Origin: an uncultured Bacteroidota bacterium
GTDB taxonomy: Bacteria; Bacteroidota; Bacteroidia; Chitinophagales; Chitinophagaceae
Direction: 5' to 3'
Length of the DNA stretch: 64,000 nucleotides
Assembly: GCA_903824725.1 (NCBI GenBank)
Contig: CAIJXU010000064.1
Location: 186,001-250,000, forward strand
Each line of letters opens with the position of its first letter. The stretch's first letter is position 1. Shown piece by piece: positions 54,560 through 63,524 of this stretch. The notes beneath the pieces were generated by a model that was not told the DNA's origin, did not search any database, and worked only from the letters and a program-made list of their open reading frames with translations. The position numbers and the translations under genes were made by a program.

Positions 54560-55357
54560 TTAATCTTCTTCAACGACACCTTTGCCGAATCTTTTAATGA
54601 CGCCACGTCCACTTTCTCTAATAAAAGTTAAAATTTCATCGCGTTCATCGGTTGCAGGAATTTCTTCTTCAATAAATTCCAAAGCCTGTGTGGTATTCAT
54701 TCCTTTGCTAAAAATGTATCTGTATATATCAAGGATATGATTAATTTTTTCCAAATCAAAGCCTCTTCTTTTTAATCCTACACTATTCACTCCGCCATAA
54801 CTTAAAGGATTACGCACCGCTTTAATATAAGGAGGAACATCTTTACTTACCAAGCTTCCTCCAGCGATATAAGCATGTTGGCCTATATTAACAAATTGGT
54901 GTACCGCACTCACACCTGCAATCCAAGCATAATCACCAAGGGTTACATGCCCCGCAATTTGAACACTGTTGCTTAAAATGCAATGGTTCCCAATAATACA
55001 ATCGTGCGCAATATGACTATATGCCATGATTAAACAGTTGTTACCTACTTTGGTAATCCATCTATCTGAAGTACCTCTGTTAATTGTAACAAATTCTCGA
55101 ATGGTAGTATTGTCTCCAATTTCAACATTCGTTTTTTCTCCATTAAATTTTAAATCTTGAGGATCTGCGCCAATAACAGCGCCAGGAAAAATGCGACAAT
55201 TTTTTCCAATTTTAGTACCATTCATAATGGTAACACTACTTCCAATCCAAGTGCCTTCTCCAATGGATACATCGCCGTGTATGACTGTAAAAGGATCAAT
55301 TTTTACATTGGATGCTACTTTTGCATTGGGATCTATATAAGTAAATGGATGTGTCAT
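54560..55357 (-). CDS. lpxA: UDP-N-acetylglucosamine acyltransferase LpxA
   Basis: First step of lipid A synthesis: moves a 3-hydroxyacyl chain from ACP to UDP-GlcNAc. The 265 residues begin with left-handed beta-helix hexapeptide repeats (PNAKVASNVKIDPFTVI) and carry the catalytic His in SHIAHDCIIGNH. A C-terminal helical domain follows. It lies 23 bases after lpxC-fabZ, with which it is clearly cotranscribed. Confidence 0.97.
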   Translation of the reverse strand: MTHPFTYIDPNAKVASNVKIDPFTVIHGDVSIGEGTWIGSSVTIMNGTKIGKNCRIFPGAVIGADPQDLKFNGEKTNVEIGDNTTIREFVTINRGTSDRWITKVGNNCLIMAYSHIAHDCIIGNHCILSNSVQIAGHVTLGDYAWIAGVSAVHQFVNIGQHAYIAGGSLVSKDVPPYIKAVRNPLSYGGVNSVGLKRRGFDLEKINHILDIYRYIFSKGMNTTQALEFIEEEIPATDERDEILTFIRESGRGVIKRFGKGVVEED

Positions 55358-55380
55358 AAGTTGGTGTCGATTATTTTTTA

Positions 55381-56787
55381 TTATGGTCTTTTAATTACCT
55401 GTGCTACCAAGTCAGCTTCAGTGGTTACTTTTCCTCCCACATAAACGGTTCCTCTCATTTCACAAATACCACGACGAATAGGAGAGGTTAATTCCATCTT
55501 CAATAACATCGTGTCACCTGGCTTAACCATTTGTTTAAATTTGCAATTATCTATTTTTAAAAAGTAAGTATCGTATTGACCTTTTGGCATCGCATTGATA
55601 CATAAGATACCTCCCGTTTGTGCCAGGGCTTCAATTTGTAAAACGCCAGGCATAACAGGATTACCTGGAAAATGTCCTGGGAAAAACCATTCGTTGTAAG
55701 TGACATTTTTCACCCCTACGATCATCGTATCGGTAAGTTCAATTATTTTGTCAATAAATAAAAATGGATGACGATGAGGAAGTGTTTTTTCGATTTGTTC
55801 TAATGTAAAAACAGGCGTTGCCGAAGGGTTATACAATGGAACATCTTTAACGTGCTTATTTTTTTTGATGTACTGCTTTATCTTTTTAGCAAATTCCACA
55901 TTGCTGCTGTGGCCTGGACGATTGGCGATAATGCGTGCCTTAATTGGATAGCCTATCAAGGCTAAATCGCCCACTACATCTAAAAGCTTGTGACGTGCAG
56001 GTTCGTTCGGGAATCTTAATTCCAAATTATTTAAATAGCCTTCACTTTTTACTTCTATTTTTTCTCTCTTAAACACTTTTGCTAAACGATTCATTTCGGC
56101 AGTTGAAACGGGCTTATCAACCACTACGATGGCGTTATTAATATCACCACCCTTAATTAAATCGTTCTCTAATAAAGTCTCTAATTCATGTAAGAAACAA
56201 AAGGTACGACAAGGTGCAATTTCTGCTTTGAAATCATTGATGGTTTTTAAAGCCGCATGTTGTGTTCCTAAAACAGGACTATTAAAATCAATCAAAGTCG
56301 TAATTTGATAATCTAATGCGGGTAGTGCAACCATTTCTACTCGCTTGTTATCATCGTAATGAAAAATATTTTCGTCGATGCTGTACCAAGCTTTTGCCGC
56401 ATCTTGTTCGAGAATTCCTGCTTCTTCAATTTTTTCAATAAATGGACTAGAGCTTCCGTCAATGATTGGAATTTCTGGACCATTTACTTCGATCAATAAA
56501 TTATCGATACCCATACCAACTAAGGCAGCAAGGATATGTTCCACTGTACTTATTTTGGCATCTCCTACTTGCAATGTAGTTCCTCGACTGGTGTCGGTGA
56601 CTAAATCACAATCTGCTTTGATGATCGGTTTATTAGGTAAATCAATTCTTTGAAATTGGATGCCATAACCTGGATTGGCAGGATTCAAAGTCATATCCAC
56701 TAATACCCCCGTATGCAAACCTGTTCCACTAATACTAATACTATTGTTTAATGTGTGTTGCTTATCGGGATTAAATTGTTGATCCAT
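55381..56787 (-). CDS. lpxC/fabZ: fused LpxC deacetylase and FabZ dehydratase
   Basis: One 468-residue protein with two enzymes. Residues about 1-300 are LpxC, the committed step of lipid A synthesis, with zinc ligands His in STVEHILAAL and His/Asp in RHKLLDVVGD. Residues about 320-468 are FabZ, which dehydrates 3-hydroxyacyl-ACP, with HRHPFLFIDKI and the active-site His and Glu in FPGHFPGNPVMPGVLQIEA. The fusion is characteristic of Bacteroidota. It puts both users of 3-hydroxyacyl-ACP flux under one start codon, between lpxD and lpxA. Confidence 0.97.
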   Translation of the reverse strand: MDQQFNPDKQHTLNNSISISGTGLHTGVLVDMTLNPANPGYGIQFQRIDLPNKPIIKADCDLVTDTSRGTTLQVGDAKISTVEHILAALVGMGIDNLLIEVNGPEIPIIDGSSSPFIEKIEEAGILEQDAAKAWYSIDENIFHYDDNKRVEMVALPALDYQITTLIDFNSPVLGTQHAALKTINDFKAEIAPCRTFCFLHELETLLENDLIKGGDINNAIVVVDKPVSTAEMNRLAKVFKREKIEVKSEGYLNNLELRFPNEPARHKLLDVVGDLALIGYPIKARIIANRPGHSSNVEFAKKIKQYIKKNKHVKDVPLYNPSATPVFTLEQIEKTLPHRHPFLFIDKIIELTDTMIVGVKNVTYNEWFFPGHFPGNPVMPGVLQIEALAQTGGILCINAMPKGQYDTYFLKIDNCKFKQMVKPGDTMLLKMELTSPIRRGICEMRGTVYVGGKVTTEADLVAQVIKRP

Positions 56788-56846
56788 GGGTCGTGTTTAA
56801 GGCTTCACTTAGTTAAAGCGATGATTTTCAGCAAAATTAGGTTGAA

Positions 56847-57893
56847 TTACCCTTTTTGGGACAGTTGTTGCACTAATATTTCGAGATCCTTGAGCCTTTT
56901 CTCCATTTGAGGGAGGTTTTTGACCTGAATTTGGCTTCTTAATGTGGCATTTTGTTCACCTGCAGGGTATCCTGTCACGATCAAATTGGCTTGTTTGATG
57001 CTTTTTGTGAGGCCACTTCGGGCTGCTATTTTAACACCATCGGCAATGATGATATGTCCCGCAGTTCCCACTTGTCCGCCCATCATTACATTTTTACCCA
57101 ATTTAGTACTACCGCTGATGCCAGATTGCGCAGCGATGACCGTATTTTCTCCAATTTCTACATTGTGACCTACCTGTATTAAGTTATCTAACTTAACTCC
57201 TTTTCTTATAATGGTAGACCCTATAGTTGCTCTATCGATAGTCGTATTGGAACCAATTTCTACATCATCTTCGATAATGACATTGCCTAATTGAGGTATT
57301 TTTTGAAAACTGCCATCTGCTTTAGGAGCAAAGCCAAATCCATCTGCTCCAATCACTGCATTGGAATGTATGGTTACATTATTTCCAATGACACAATCCG
57401 AATATATAATGACACCTGAATTTAAAATAACATTGTTGCCAAGTTTTACATTTTCCCCTATGACTACGTTTGGGAAAATTTTGACATCATCTCCAAGTGA
57501 GACATTATTGCTGATATATGAAAACGCAGCAATAAAATGATTTTTTCCTAGTTGAACATCGGGGGCAATAAAAGAAGGTTGCTGTATGCCTTGTAATTCT
57601 TTTGATTTTAATTCCTGGTATTTTGTAAGTAAGGTAGCAAATGCAGCATATGCATCAGGCACTTTAATCAAAGTAGCAGCCAAGTTATTTTTTAAAACCT
57701 GAGAATCGTTAATGATAATAATGGAGGCCTTGGTTGTATATAAAAATTCCTCGTATTTCGGGTTGGCTAAAAAAGAAATTTCGCCCTGTTTTGCATCTTC
57801 AATTTTTCCAAAATTGTGGACTAAGACCGAAGCGTCACCTTCGACCTGACCTTGGATCATTAAAGCTATTTGTTGGGCACTAAATGAAATCAT
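56847..57893 (-). CDS. lpxD: UDP-3-O-acyl-glucosamine N-acyltransferase LpxD
   Basis: Third step of lipid A synthesis, adding the N-linked 3-hydroxyacyl chain. The 348 residues have an N-terminal uridine-binding domain (about 1-100), then hexapeptide repeats with the catalytic His in [11 protein letters not shown], and a C-terminal coiled helix ([16 protein letters not shown]). Normal length. It lies 21 bases after the HD-hydrolase gene and 59 before lpxC-fabZ. Confidence 0.97.
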   Translation of the reverse strand: MISFSAQQIALMIQGQVEGDASVLVHNFGKIEDAKQGEISFLANPKYEEFLYTTKASIIIINDSQVLKNNLAATLIKVPDAYAAFATLLTKYQELKSKELQGIQQPSFIAPDVQLGKNHFIAAFSYISNNVSLGDDVKIFPNVVIGENVKLGNNVILNSGVIIYSDCVIGNNVTIHSNAVIGADGFGFAPKADGSFQKIPQLGNVIIEDDVEIGSNTTIDRATIGSTIIRKGVKLDNLIQVGHNVEIGENTVIAAQSGISGSTKLGKNVMMGGQVGTAGHIIIADGVKIAARSGLTKSIKQANLIVTGYPAGEQNATLRSQIQVKNLPQMEKRLKDLEILVQQLSQKG

Positions 57894-57914
57894 GCGCTAG
57901 TGTTTGAATGGGGG

Positions 57915-59144
57915 TTATTCATGGAGTGAGCAAATGTAAAATTTTTTAACCGGGGCAGAAAGACTTTCGTTAATTAATGCATTTTGAATCTCCGAAATAG
58001 TGCTTATTTGACCGGTTTTTAGCAAAATTTTAATAGTTTCTCCGTCATTTTTGTATAAAGTGTTGGTGGCTTCGCCTTTGAAGCATAAAAATGAAAGGTC
58101 CTTTTCGTTCATTGGAAATTGAGATTTAACCTTCTGATGAGCGGTGTCCCAATCTTCGTTGCTTATGGGTTCCGCTTGCATTTTACATTTAAATCCTTTT
58201 CGATTCAAAAGTCGGTTGCATAAAAGGGATAAGACAGGATCCGAATGATGTTGCCATTTTTTAATAGCGCTTAATATATCTATATCATCTAATTGGCAAT
58301 AAGCGTTGAGGTCGATGTTGGCTAATTTCCCAGAAAATTCATTTAAGAAATAATCCAACACGGTTCCGGTTTTAATGGCTTCGTCTTTTTGTTGCAAAAG
58401 CCATTGCGCGCGTTCAATAATTTTAACCAACATATTTTCGGCAGCGACAACAGATTTATGCATGTATACTTGCCAATACATTAAACGGCGAGAAACTAAA
58501 AACTTTTCAACACTTGTAATTCCTTTTTCCTCCACAACCAATTCATTGTTATGAACTGTGAGCATTTTCAATATTCTTTGATAACCAATCACCCCTTCAC
58601 TTACTCCGGTAAAAAAACTATCACGAGATAAATAATCTAAACGATCAACATCTAATTGACCACTTATTAATTGGTGTAAAAAAGTTTTTGGATATTGATT
58701 GGTAAATATTTTAATAGCAAGGGTTAGCTTTCCTTTGAGCTGTTCATTTTCATCTTCATTTAAAGCTTTCATAATTAATAAGGATAGATCTTCGTGCGTC
58801 ACTCCTTTTAATATTACATTTTCTAAGGCATGTGAAAATGGACCATGTCCAATATCGTGTAATAAAATGGCAGCTTTTGCCGCTTGCGCTTCAGCATCTG
58901 TGATTTCAATGCCCTTGTCCTTTAGTTCTATGATGGCGTTGCACATTAAATGGTAGGCGCCTAATGAATGGTGTAATCGGGTATGAACCGCACCGGGGTA
59001 TACCATTTGAGCTAAGGCCATTTGTTGAATTCGCCTTAGGCGTTGATAAAAGGGGTGGTTCACCAATGCAGCAATCAGGGGATCGTTGATGGTAATAAAT
59101 CCGTGAACGGGGTCGTTAATAATTTTTCGAGTATTGGTTGCCAT
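57915..59144 (-). CDS. HD-domain phosphohydrolase (SAMHD1/dGTPase-like)
   Basis: A 409-residue metal-dependent phosphohydrolase. The HD residues are complete: His in HTRLHHSLGAYH, His-Asp in LLHDIGHGPFSH and Asp in VDRLDYLSRDSF. The pattern matches SAMHD1-like dNTP hydrolases. It is the first gene of the lpx operon; this placement next to lpxD is common in Bacteroidota, though a link to lipid A is not obvious. An exact -7 box (59161-59168) lies 16 bases upstream. Confidence 0.9.
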   Translation of the reverse strand: MATNTRKIINDPVHGFITINDPLIAALVNHPFYQRLRRIQQMALAQMVYPGAVHTRLHHSLGAYHLMCNAIIELKDKGIEITDAEAQAAKAAILLHDIGHGPFSHALENVILKGVTHEDLSLLIMKALNEDENEQLKGKLTLAIKIFTNQYPKTFLHQLISGQLDVDRLDYLSRDSFFTGVSEGVIGYQRILKMLTVHNNELVVEEKGITSVEKFLVSRRLMYWQVYMHKSVVAAENMLVKIIERAQWLLQQKDEAIKTGTVLDYFLNEFSGKLANIDLNAYCQLDDIDILSAIKKWQHHSDPVLSLLCNRLLNRKGFKCKMQAEPISNEDWDTAHQKVKSQFPMNEKDLSFLCFKGEATNTLYKNDGETIKILLKTGQISTISEIQNALINESLSAPVKKFYICSLHE

Positions 59145-59160
59145 AGTATATTCGTGATAG

Positions 59161-59168
59161 CAAAGGTA
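59161..59168 (-). promoter_or_regulatory. -7 box of the HD-hydrolase/lpx operon
   Basis: The minus strand reads TACCTTTG, an exact TAnnTTTG match 16 bases before the ATG at 59144. Confidence 0.6.
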
Positions 59169-59222
59169 CGAAATGTGAATAACTCGGCACGCTAATTTAA
59201 ATAGTCAGTGAAACAAAAAAAC

Positions 59223-59230
59223 TATATTTG
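59223..59230 (+). promoter_or_regulatory. -7 box of the small gene at 59258
   Basis: TATATTTG, an exact match 27 bases before the chosen ATG; divergent from the lpx operon promoter. Confidence 0.55.
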
Positions 59231-59257
59231 TACGACCACTTATTACCCTATAAATCA

Positions 59258-59542
59258 ATGCTTAATATGAAATTGACACAAACTACATTAGATAAATTAG
59301 AAGATATTTTAGGCGAATCTGAATATGTTGTAAGATATGAGAGAGGTAATTTTCAAAGTGGCTGGTGTTTGTTAGAATCAAAAAGAATTGTGGTTTTAAA
59401 TAAGTTTTTAAACTTGGAGGCGCGTATTAATACATTATTGGAATTAATACCCCAATTAGATATTCAATTTGATAAATTAACGCATGATTCACAAAAACTG
59501 TATGAAACAGTAAAGAAAATGAGTTTAACCGTCGCTGAATAA
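59258..59542 (+). CDS. conserved-looking small protein of unknown function
   Basis: A 94-residue cytoplasmic protein: a helix (LTQTTLDKLEDILGE), a short beta region (YVVRYERGNFQSGWCLLES, KRIVVLNK), then a helical C-terminus ending in a Lys-rich stretch. I do not recognise a named family. I start at ATG 59258; ATG 59267 is also possible, while the earlier TTG at 59228 lies in the -7 box. It is divergent from the lpx operon and 47 bases before the MBL gene. Confidence 0.75.
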   Translation: MLNMKLTQTTLDKLEDILGESEYVVRYERGNFQSGWCLLESKRIVVLNKFLNLEARINTLLELIPQLDIQFDKLTHDSQKLYETVKKMSLTVAE

Positions 59543-59589
59543 TTTATTGATAGGGGTATTAAATATTGTTATAAGCAAATTTTTTTATT

Positions 59590-60354
59590 TTGTTAGATTT
59601 TACCATTCTTGGCTCTGGAACAAGTACGGGCGTTCCCTTAATTGGTTGCGATTGTAATGTATGTCAATCCAATGACCCATTTGATAAACGACTTCGCACA
59701 AGTATCAAAATTCAAAGTGCGACTACCTGTGTTGTTATAGATACGACGCCCGATTTCAGGTATCAAATGTTGCGCACCCAAACTTTACAATTAGATGCAG
59801 TAGTTTTTACACATCCTCACCGAGATCACTATGCAGGCTTAGATGACATCAGACCTTTTAATTTTTTTTCCAATAAATCAATGCCCATCTATGCTAATGC
59901 ATTAACGCAAGTGGCCATCAAGCGAGATTTTTATTATGCTTTTGATGAAAAAAAAGAAGCAGGCTTACCCGAAATGATTTTGCATACTATTGATACCGAT
60001 CCTTTTCTGGTAGGGGATATTCCTTTCACGCCTATACAAGTAATGCATCGAGATATGCCAGTACTTGGATTTAGAATAGGGGAGGTAAGTTACATCACGG
60101 ATGCGAATTATATTGCTCCCAATGAAATAGAAAAAATTAAAGGGTCCCAAATTTTAATTTTAAATGCATTACGAAAACAGCATCATCCAACGCATTTTAA
60201 TTTAGACCAAGCCATTGAACTAGCTGGCTCCTTAAATATACCCACCGTTTATTTTATTCATTTCAGCCATCAAATTGGGTTACACCATGAGGTTGAAGCG
60301 AGTTTGCCAAAAGGGATGCACTTAGCCTATGATGGGCTTAGGTTTTCGCAGTAA
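59590..60354 (+). CDS. MBL-fold phosphodiesterase, PhnP-like
   Basis: A 254-residue metallo-hydrolase. The N-terminus GSGTSTGVPLIGCDCNVC has the paired-Cys loop of PhnP-like enzymes; metal ligands are HPHRDH (about 77-82), a late His in FIHFSHQ and Asp in YITDANY. No phosphonate (phn) genes are nearby, so the PhnP reaction is not implied; it may act on another cyclic phosphate. The start must be TTG at 59590, because an in-frame TAA lies just upstream and the conserved glycine loop follows at once. Confidence 0.88.
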   Translation: MLDFTILGSGTSTGVPLIGCDCNVCQSNDPFDKRLRTSIKIQSATTCVVIDTTPDFRYQMLRTQTLQLDAVVFTHPHRDHYAGLDDIRPFNFFSNKSMPIYANALTQVAIKRDFYYAFDEKKEAGLPEMILHTIDTDPFLVGDIPFTPIQVMHRDMPVLGFRIGEVSYITDANYIAPNEIEKIKGSQILILNALRKQHHPTHFNLDQAIELAGSLNIPTVYFIHFSHQIGLHHEVEASLPKGMHLAYDGLRFSQ

Positions 60355-60452
60355 TCCCTCCAATACGAATAGAGGTATTTGTACCTACTTTGATAAGTAT
60401 TTATTCATTCAGTCATTTAGCTATTTTCACTAATTAGCATGAAATTATCTTT

Positions 60453-61265
60453 ATGTCTCATTTGTGGAAGGCCTACTTTATCTTTTCTGAAAAAGAAAAA
60501 AAGGGGATCATTGTTTTAGGTTGCATATTAACCACTAGTATCCTACTGAGTTTTTTGATGAGTCCCCAAAAACAAAGTGTATCAAAAAATGCAAAAGTCA
60601 ATTTAACACCCATTCACTTATTTAAATTTGATCCCAATACCATTGATAGTTTAGCCGCTTTATCATTGGGTATTCCGCCAAAGCAAGTAAAAACACTAAT
60701 TCATTATCGAGAAAAAGGGGGAAGATTTTATAAAAAAGAAGATATTTTTAAATTGTATGGTCTAGATAAAAAACTTGCAGAAAAACTATTACCAATGATT
60801 GAATTGTCTTCAATTCCAAATACTAGAAAATTCGAGAGGTATAAAAATAAAAGTGATGTTTTTTGGAAAATGGACATCAACACTGCAGATGCGAATGAAT
60901 GGTCAACTAAAACCAAGTTGCCATTTCATATTATTCAACAAATCATTCAATATAAAAATCATTTAGGTGGATTTAGTTCGGTCAAACAATTAAATAAAGT
61001 ATATGGCTTAGGTGACACTAGTTATCAACTTTTGCGACCTCATTTAATAGTCCAAAAAAACTTTAAAGCGACTTTAAATAGCAGTACTATGAATTTTGAA
61101 CAATGGAAATCACTTGGCTTATTTGATGACCAACAAATATTTCAAATTTTAAAAATAAGGAAACAACAAGCGGGGCAAATCACCTGGCGTCATTTGGTTA
61201 TTTTGTTTGATTTGCCACAAAATCAAGCCCTTTGGTTAAAAACCCAAATTGTCATAAGTGATTGA
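60453..61265 (+). CDS. ComEA-like helix-hairpin-helix protein
   Basis: A 270-residue protein with one N-terminal membrane helix (about 18-36) and three tandem helix-hairpin-helix regions (SLGIPPKQVKTLIHYREKGG near 70, INTADANEWSTKTKLP near 143, and a weaker third near 215). HhH domains bind duplex DNA without sequence preference. The membrane anchor plus DNA binding suggests periplasmic DNA uptake or capture, as with ComEA, although no comEC is in the window. Converges with the small gene at 61440. Confidence 0.82.
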   Translation: MSHLWKAYFIFSEKEKKGIIVLGCILTTSILLSFLMSPQKQSVSKNAKVNLTPIHLFKFDPNTIDSLAALSLGIPPKQVKTLIHYREKGGRFYKKEDIFKLYGLDKKLAEKLLPMIELSSIPNTRKFERYKNKSDVFWKMDINTADANEWSTKTKLPFHIIQQIIQYKNHLGGFSSVKQLNKVYGLGDTSYQLLRPHLIVQKNFKATLNSSTMNFEQWKSLGLFDDQQIFQILKIRKQQAGQITWRHLVILFDLPQNQALWLKTQIVISD

Positions 61266-61390
61266 TAAACAATATAATGTGAAGCTCGAACAGCGGGTCT
61301 GTATAAAATCTAACTAAAAAAAGATTTCAGTCTAAAAAAAAGTATTAGTTTGAGTTAGGATTAAGTTCCTAGTTTTCGATTGCTTGCTTG

Positions 61391-61418
61391 AAAATCCTCC
61401 TTCGGGAGGATTTTACTT
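61391..61418. terminator. bidirectional hairpin terminator between converging genes
   Basis: A perfect 10-base stem (AAAATCCTCC / GGAGGATTTT) with a TTCG tetraloop. It lies between the HhH gene (plus) and the 49-residue gene (minus). T-rich ends occur on both strands (TTTTACTTTT on the plus). The rest of 61266-61439 is AT-rich and holds nothing else I can support. Confidence 0.75.
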
Positions 61419-61439
61419 TTATAACCTAGTTGCAAACAA

Positions 61440-61589
61440 TTACTTCCCTGCTTTGAAAATTTGATTTACTGCACCACCCAACATTGGGAATTTTTCTTTT
61501 ACAAAAGCTGCAATGGTTTCAATAGATTGCTTTGCTTGTTCTGGAGTAACGCCAGTTTCTTTTACTAAACGATCAATAAGTTCTTGCAT
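61440..61589 (-). CDS. 49-residue helical protein downstream of clpX
   Basis: Reading 61589 to 61440 gives ATG, 48 further codons and TAA. The product is amphipathic and probably two helices: MQELIDRLVKETGVTPEQ, then an Ala/Lys helix ending KEKFPMLGGAVNQIFKAGK. It lies 38 bases after clpX on the same strand with no terminator between, and directly before a strong hairpin, so it appears to close the clpP-clpP-clpX transcript. The codon pattern looks genuinely coding. Family not recognised; a role as an adaptor or regulator of Clp is speculation. Confidence 0.75.
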   Translation of the reverse strand: MQELIDRLVKETGVTPEQAKQSIETIAAFVKEKFPMLGGAVNQIFKAGK

Positions 61590-61627
61590 AATGATGATTT
61601 TAAAGTGGTTGTAATAGTATAAATGAG

Positions 61628-62863
61628 CTAAGCCACTTTTAAAGTGCTTAACTTACTTTTATTAAACATGTTTTTAGCGTAATCAAGTGTTACATTAAAT
61701 TCGGTCGCATTAGTGCCTGGCATTTCAAACATCGCTTGTGTAAATAAACTTTCACAAATACTTCTCAATCCTCTCGCGCCTAATTTATATTCCATTGCCT
61801 TTTCAACTATATAATCATATACTTCATTGTCAATGGTTAACTTAATTTTTTCAATTGCGAATAATTGAGTGTATTGTTTTATGAGTGCATTTTTTGGTTC
61901 GGTTAAAATACTTCTCAAAGTAATGGCATCTAATGGCTCAAGATAGGTGATGATCGGAAGTCGGCCTAAAAGTTCAGGAATTAAACCAAAGCCTTTAATG
62001 TCCTGTGCATTCACAAATCTCAATAAATTTTTTCGTTGTAATTCTTGCTCATTTTTATTGACACTAAACCCAATGGCATTGGTATTAATGCGTCTAGCAA
62101 TGATTTTATCTATGCCGTCAAATGCGCCACCACAAATGAATAAAATATTTTTTGTATCTACTTTAATCATTTTTTGATCTGGGTGCTTGCGTCCCCCTTG
62201 AGGTGGAACAAGCACTTCGGTACCTTCTAGCATTTTTAATAAGCCTTGTTGTACGCCCTCGCCACTTACATCACGGGTAATGGATGGATTATCACCTTTG
62301 CGTGCAATTTTATCTATCTCATCTATATATACAATGCCTCTTTGCGCTGCTTCCACATCGTAGTCGCAATTTTGTAATAATCTAGTAAGCATGCTTTCTA
62401 CATCTTCACCAACATAACCCGCTTCTGTAAATACAGTAGCATCTACAATTGCAAAAGGGACATTGAGTAATTTTGCAATGGTTTTAGCAAGCAAGGTTTT
62501 ACCTGTACCCGTTTCTCCAATCATGATGACATTGCTTTTTTCAATCTCAACTTCGTTCTTGGTCGTCACTGGTAAATTGATACGCTTAAAGTGATTGTAA
62601 ACAGCGACACATAATATTTTTTTAGCATCATCTTGCCCAATAATATATTGATCCAAAAATGCTTTAATGGCCATTGGTTTTTGCACTTTCAAATTACCTG
62701 CCTTCCCGTCCGCCTTTTTTTGGTGAAATTCTTTTTGAATAATTTCATGCGCATGCTCAATACAGTGCTCGCAGATATGTCCTTCTTGGCCAGCGATTAG
62801 AATTTTAACTTCTTCGCGCTTGCGACCACAAAATGAACATTGTATTGCTTCTATTTTAGCCAT
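61628..62863 (-). CDS. clpX: ATP-dependent Clp protease ATP-binding subunit ClpX
   Basis: Unfoldase that feeds tagged proteins to ClpP. The 411 residues show the N-terminal zinc domain (CSFCG at 9-13, CEHC near 33-36), Walker [10 protein letters not shown], Walker [10 protein letters not shown], pore loop GYVGEDVES, and the IGF-type ClpP-docking segment near NTNAIGFSV. It starts 15 bases after the second clpP. Confidence 0.98.
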   Translation of the reverse strand: MAKIEAIQCSFCGRKREEVKILIAGQEGHICEHCIEHAHEIIQKEFHQKKADGKAGNLKVQKPMAIKAFLDQYIIGQDDAKKILCVAVYNHFKRINLPVTTKNEVEIEKSNVIMIGETGTGKTLLAKTIAKLLNVPFAIVDATVFTEAGYVGEDVESMLTRLLQNCDYDVEAAQRGIVYIDEIDKIARKGDNPSITRDVSGEGVQQGLLKMLEGTEVLVPPQGGRKHPDQKMIKVDTKNILFICGGAFDGIDKIIARRINTNAIGFSVNKNEQELQRKNLLRFVNAQDIKGFGLIPELLGRLPIITYLEPLDAITLRSILTEPKNALIKQYTQLFAIEKIKLTIDNEVYDYIVEKAMEYKLGARGLRSICESLFTQAMFEMPGTNATEFNVTLDYAKNMFNKSKLSTLKVA

Positions 62864-62878
62864 GATTTTTTAAATTAA

Positions 62879-63502
62879 TTAAAGCGATTTTGCTATTTTA
62901 TCTACTATTCCATAAGCCACCGCTTCTTTTGCATTCATCCAGTAATCCCTATCAAAATCGGCCATAATTTGTTCTACTTTTTTACCACAGTTATTGGCTA
63001 ATATTTGAGCGCCTAATTCCTTTGTTTTTCGGATTTGCTCTGCTTGAATTTCAATATCGGCACTCGTCGCTTGAAAATAACCACCAATACTAGGCTGATG
63101 TATCATGACTTCGCCATGTGGAAATATGGTTCGTTTTCCTTTTTCACCCATACTTAATAAGATAGATCCCATACTTGCAGCCAAGCCCATACAAATAGTA
63201 TGAACAGGACTTTTAATTAAGTTCATGGTATCAAACATAACCATTCCGCTCGTCACCACACCGCCTGGGCTATTGATATAAAATTTTATCTCGGCGCCTG
63301 GTTTGTCGGCATCCAATAATAATAATTTGGTTACAATATCTTTTGCTGATTTGTCGTCTACTACGCCCCATAAATAAATAGCTCTTTTTTCAAAAAAGAT
63401 CTGTTCCATTTTTTTATTCAAAAATCCAGGGCCGCTTTCTTCCTTTTTATTTTCTTTAGGGTCTTCGTCGTCCTCCATTAAAAATTGATTCGTAATTATC
63501 AT
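62879..63502 (-). CDS. ClpP-type serine protease, second copy with acidic N-terminal extension
   Basis: A 207-residue ClpP-family subunit. The catalytic triad looks intact: Ser in MGLAASMGS, His in MIHQPSIGG and Asp in DFDRDYW. The first 30 residues are a charged Asp/Glu/Lys extension not found in ordinary ClpP. It begins at ATG 63502; ATG 63478 (MEDDEDP) is an alternative. It lies between the first clpP (22 bases away) and clpX, suggesting a mixed ClpP ring. Confidence 0.93.
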   Translation of the reverse strand: MIITNQFLMEDDEDPKENKKEESGPGFLNKKMEQIFFEKRAIYLWGVVDDKSAKDIVTKLLLLDADKPGAEIKFYINSPGGVVTSGMVMFDTMNLIKSPVHTICMGLAASMGSILLSMGEKGKRTIFPHGEVMIHQPSIGGYFQATSADIEIQAEQIRKTKELGAQILANNCGKKVEQIMADFDRDYWMNAKEAVAYGIVDKIAKSL

Positions 63503-63524
63503 ACAATTATTTTTATTGCTTCTT

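Noticed and set aside
61266-61390. Possible small RNA or repeat after the HhH gene
   Set aside because: Only weak AT-rich pairings (such as AAATCT with AGATTT) and no promoter box; nothing beyond the adjacent terminator is supported.
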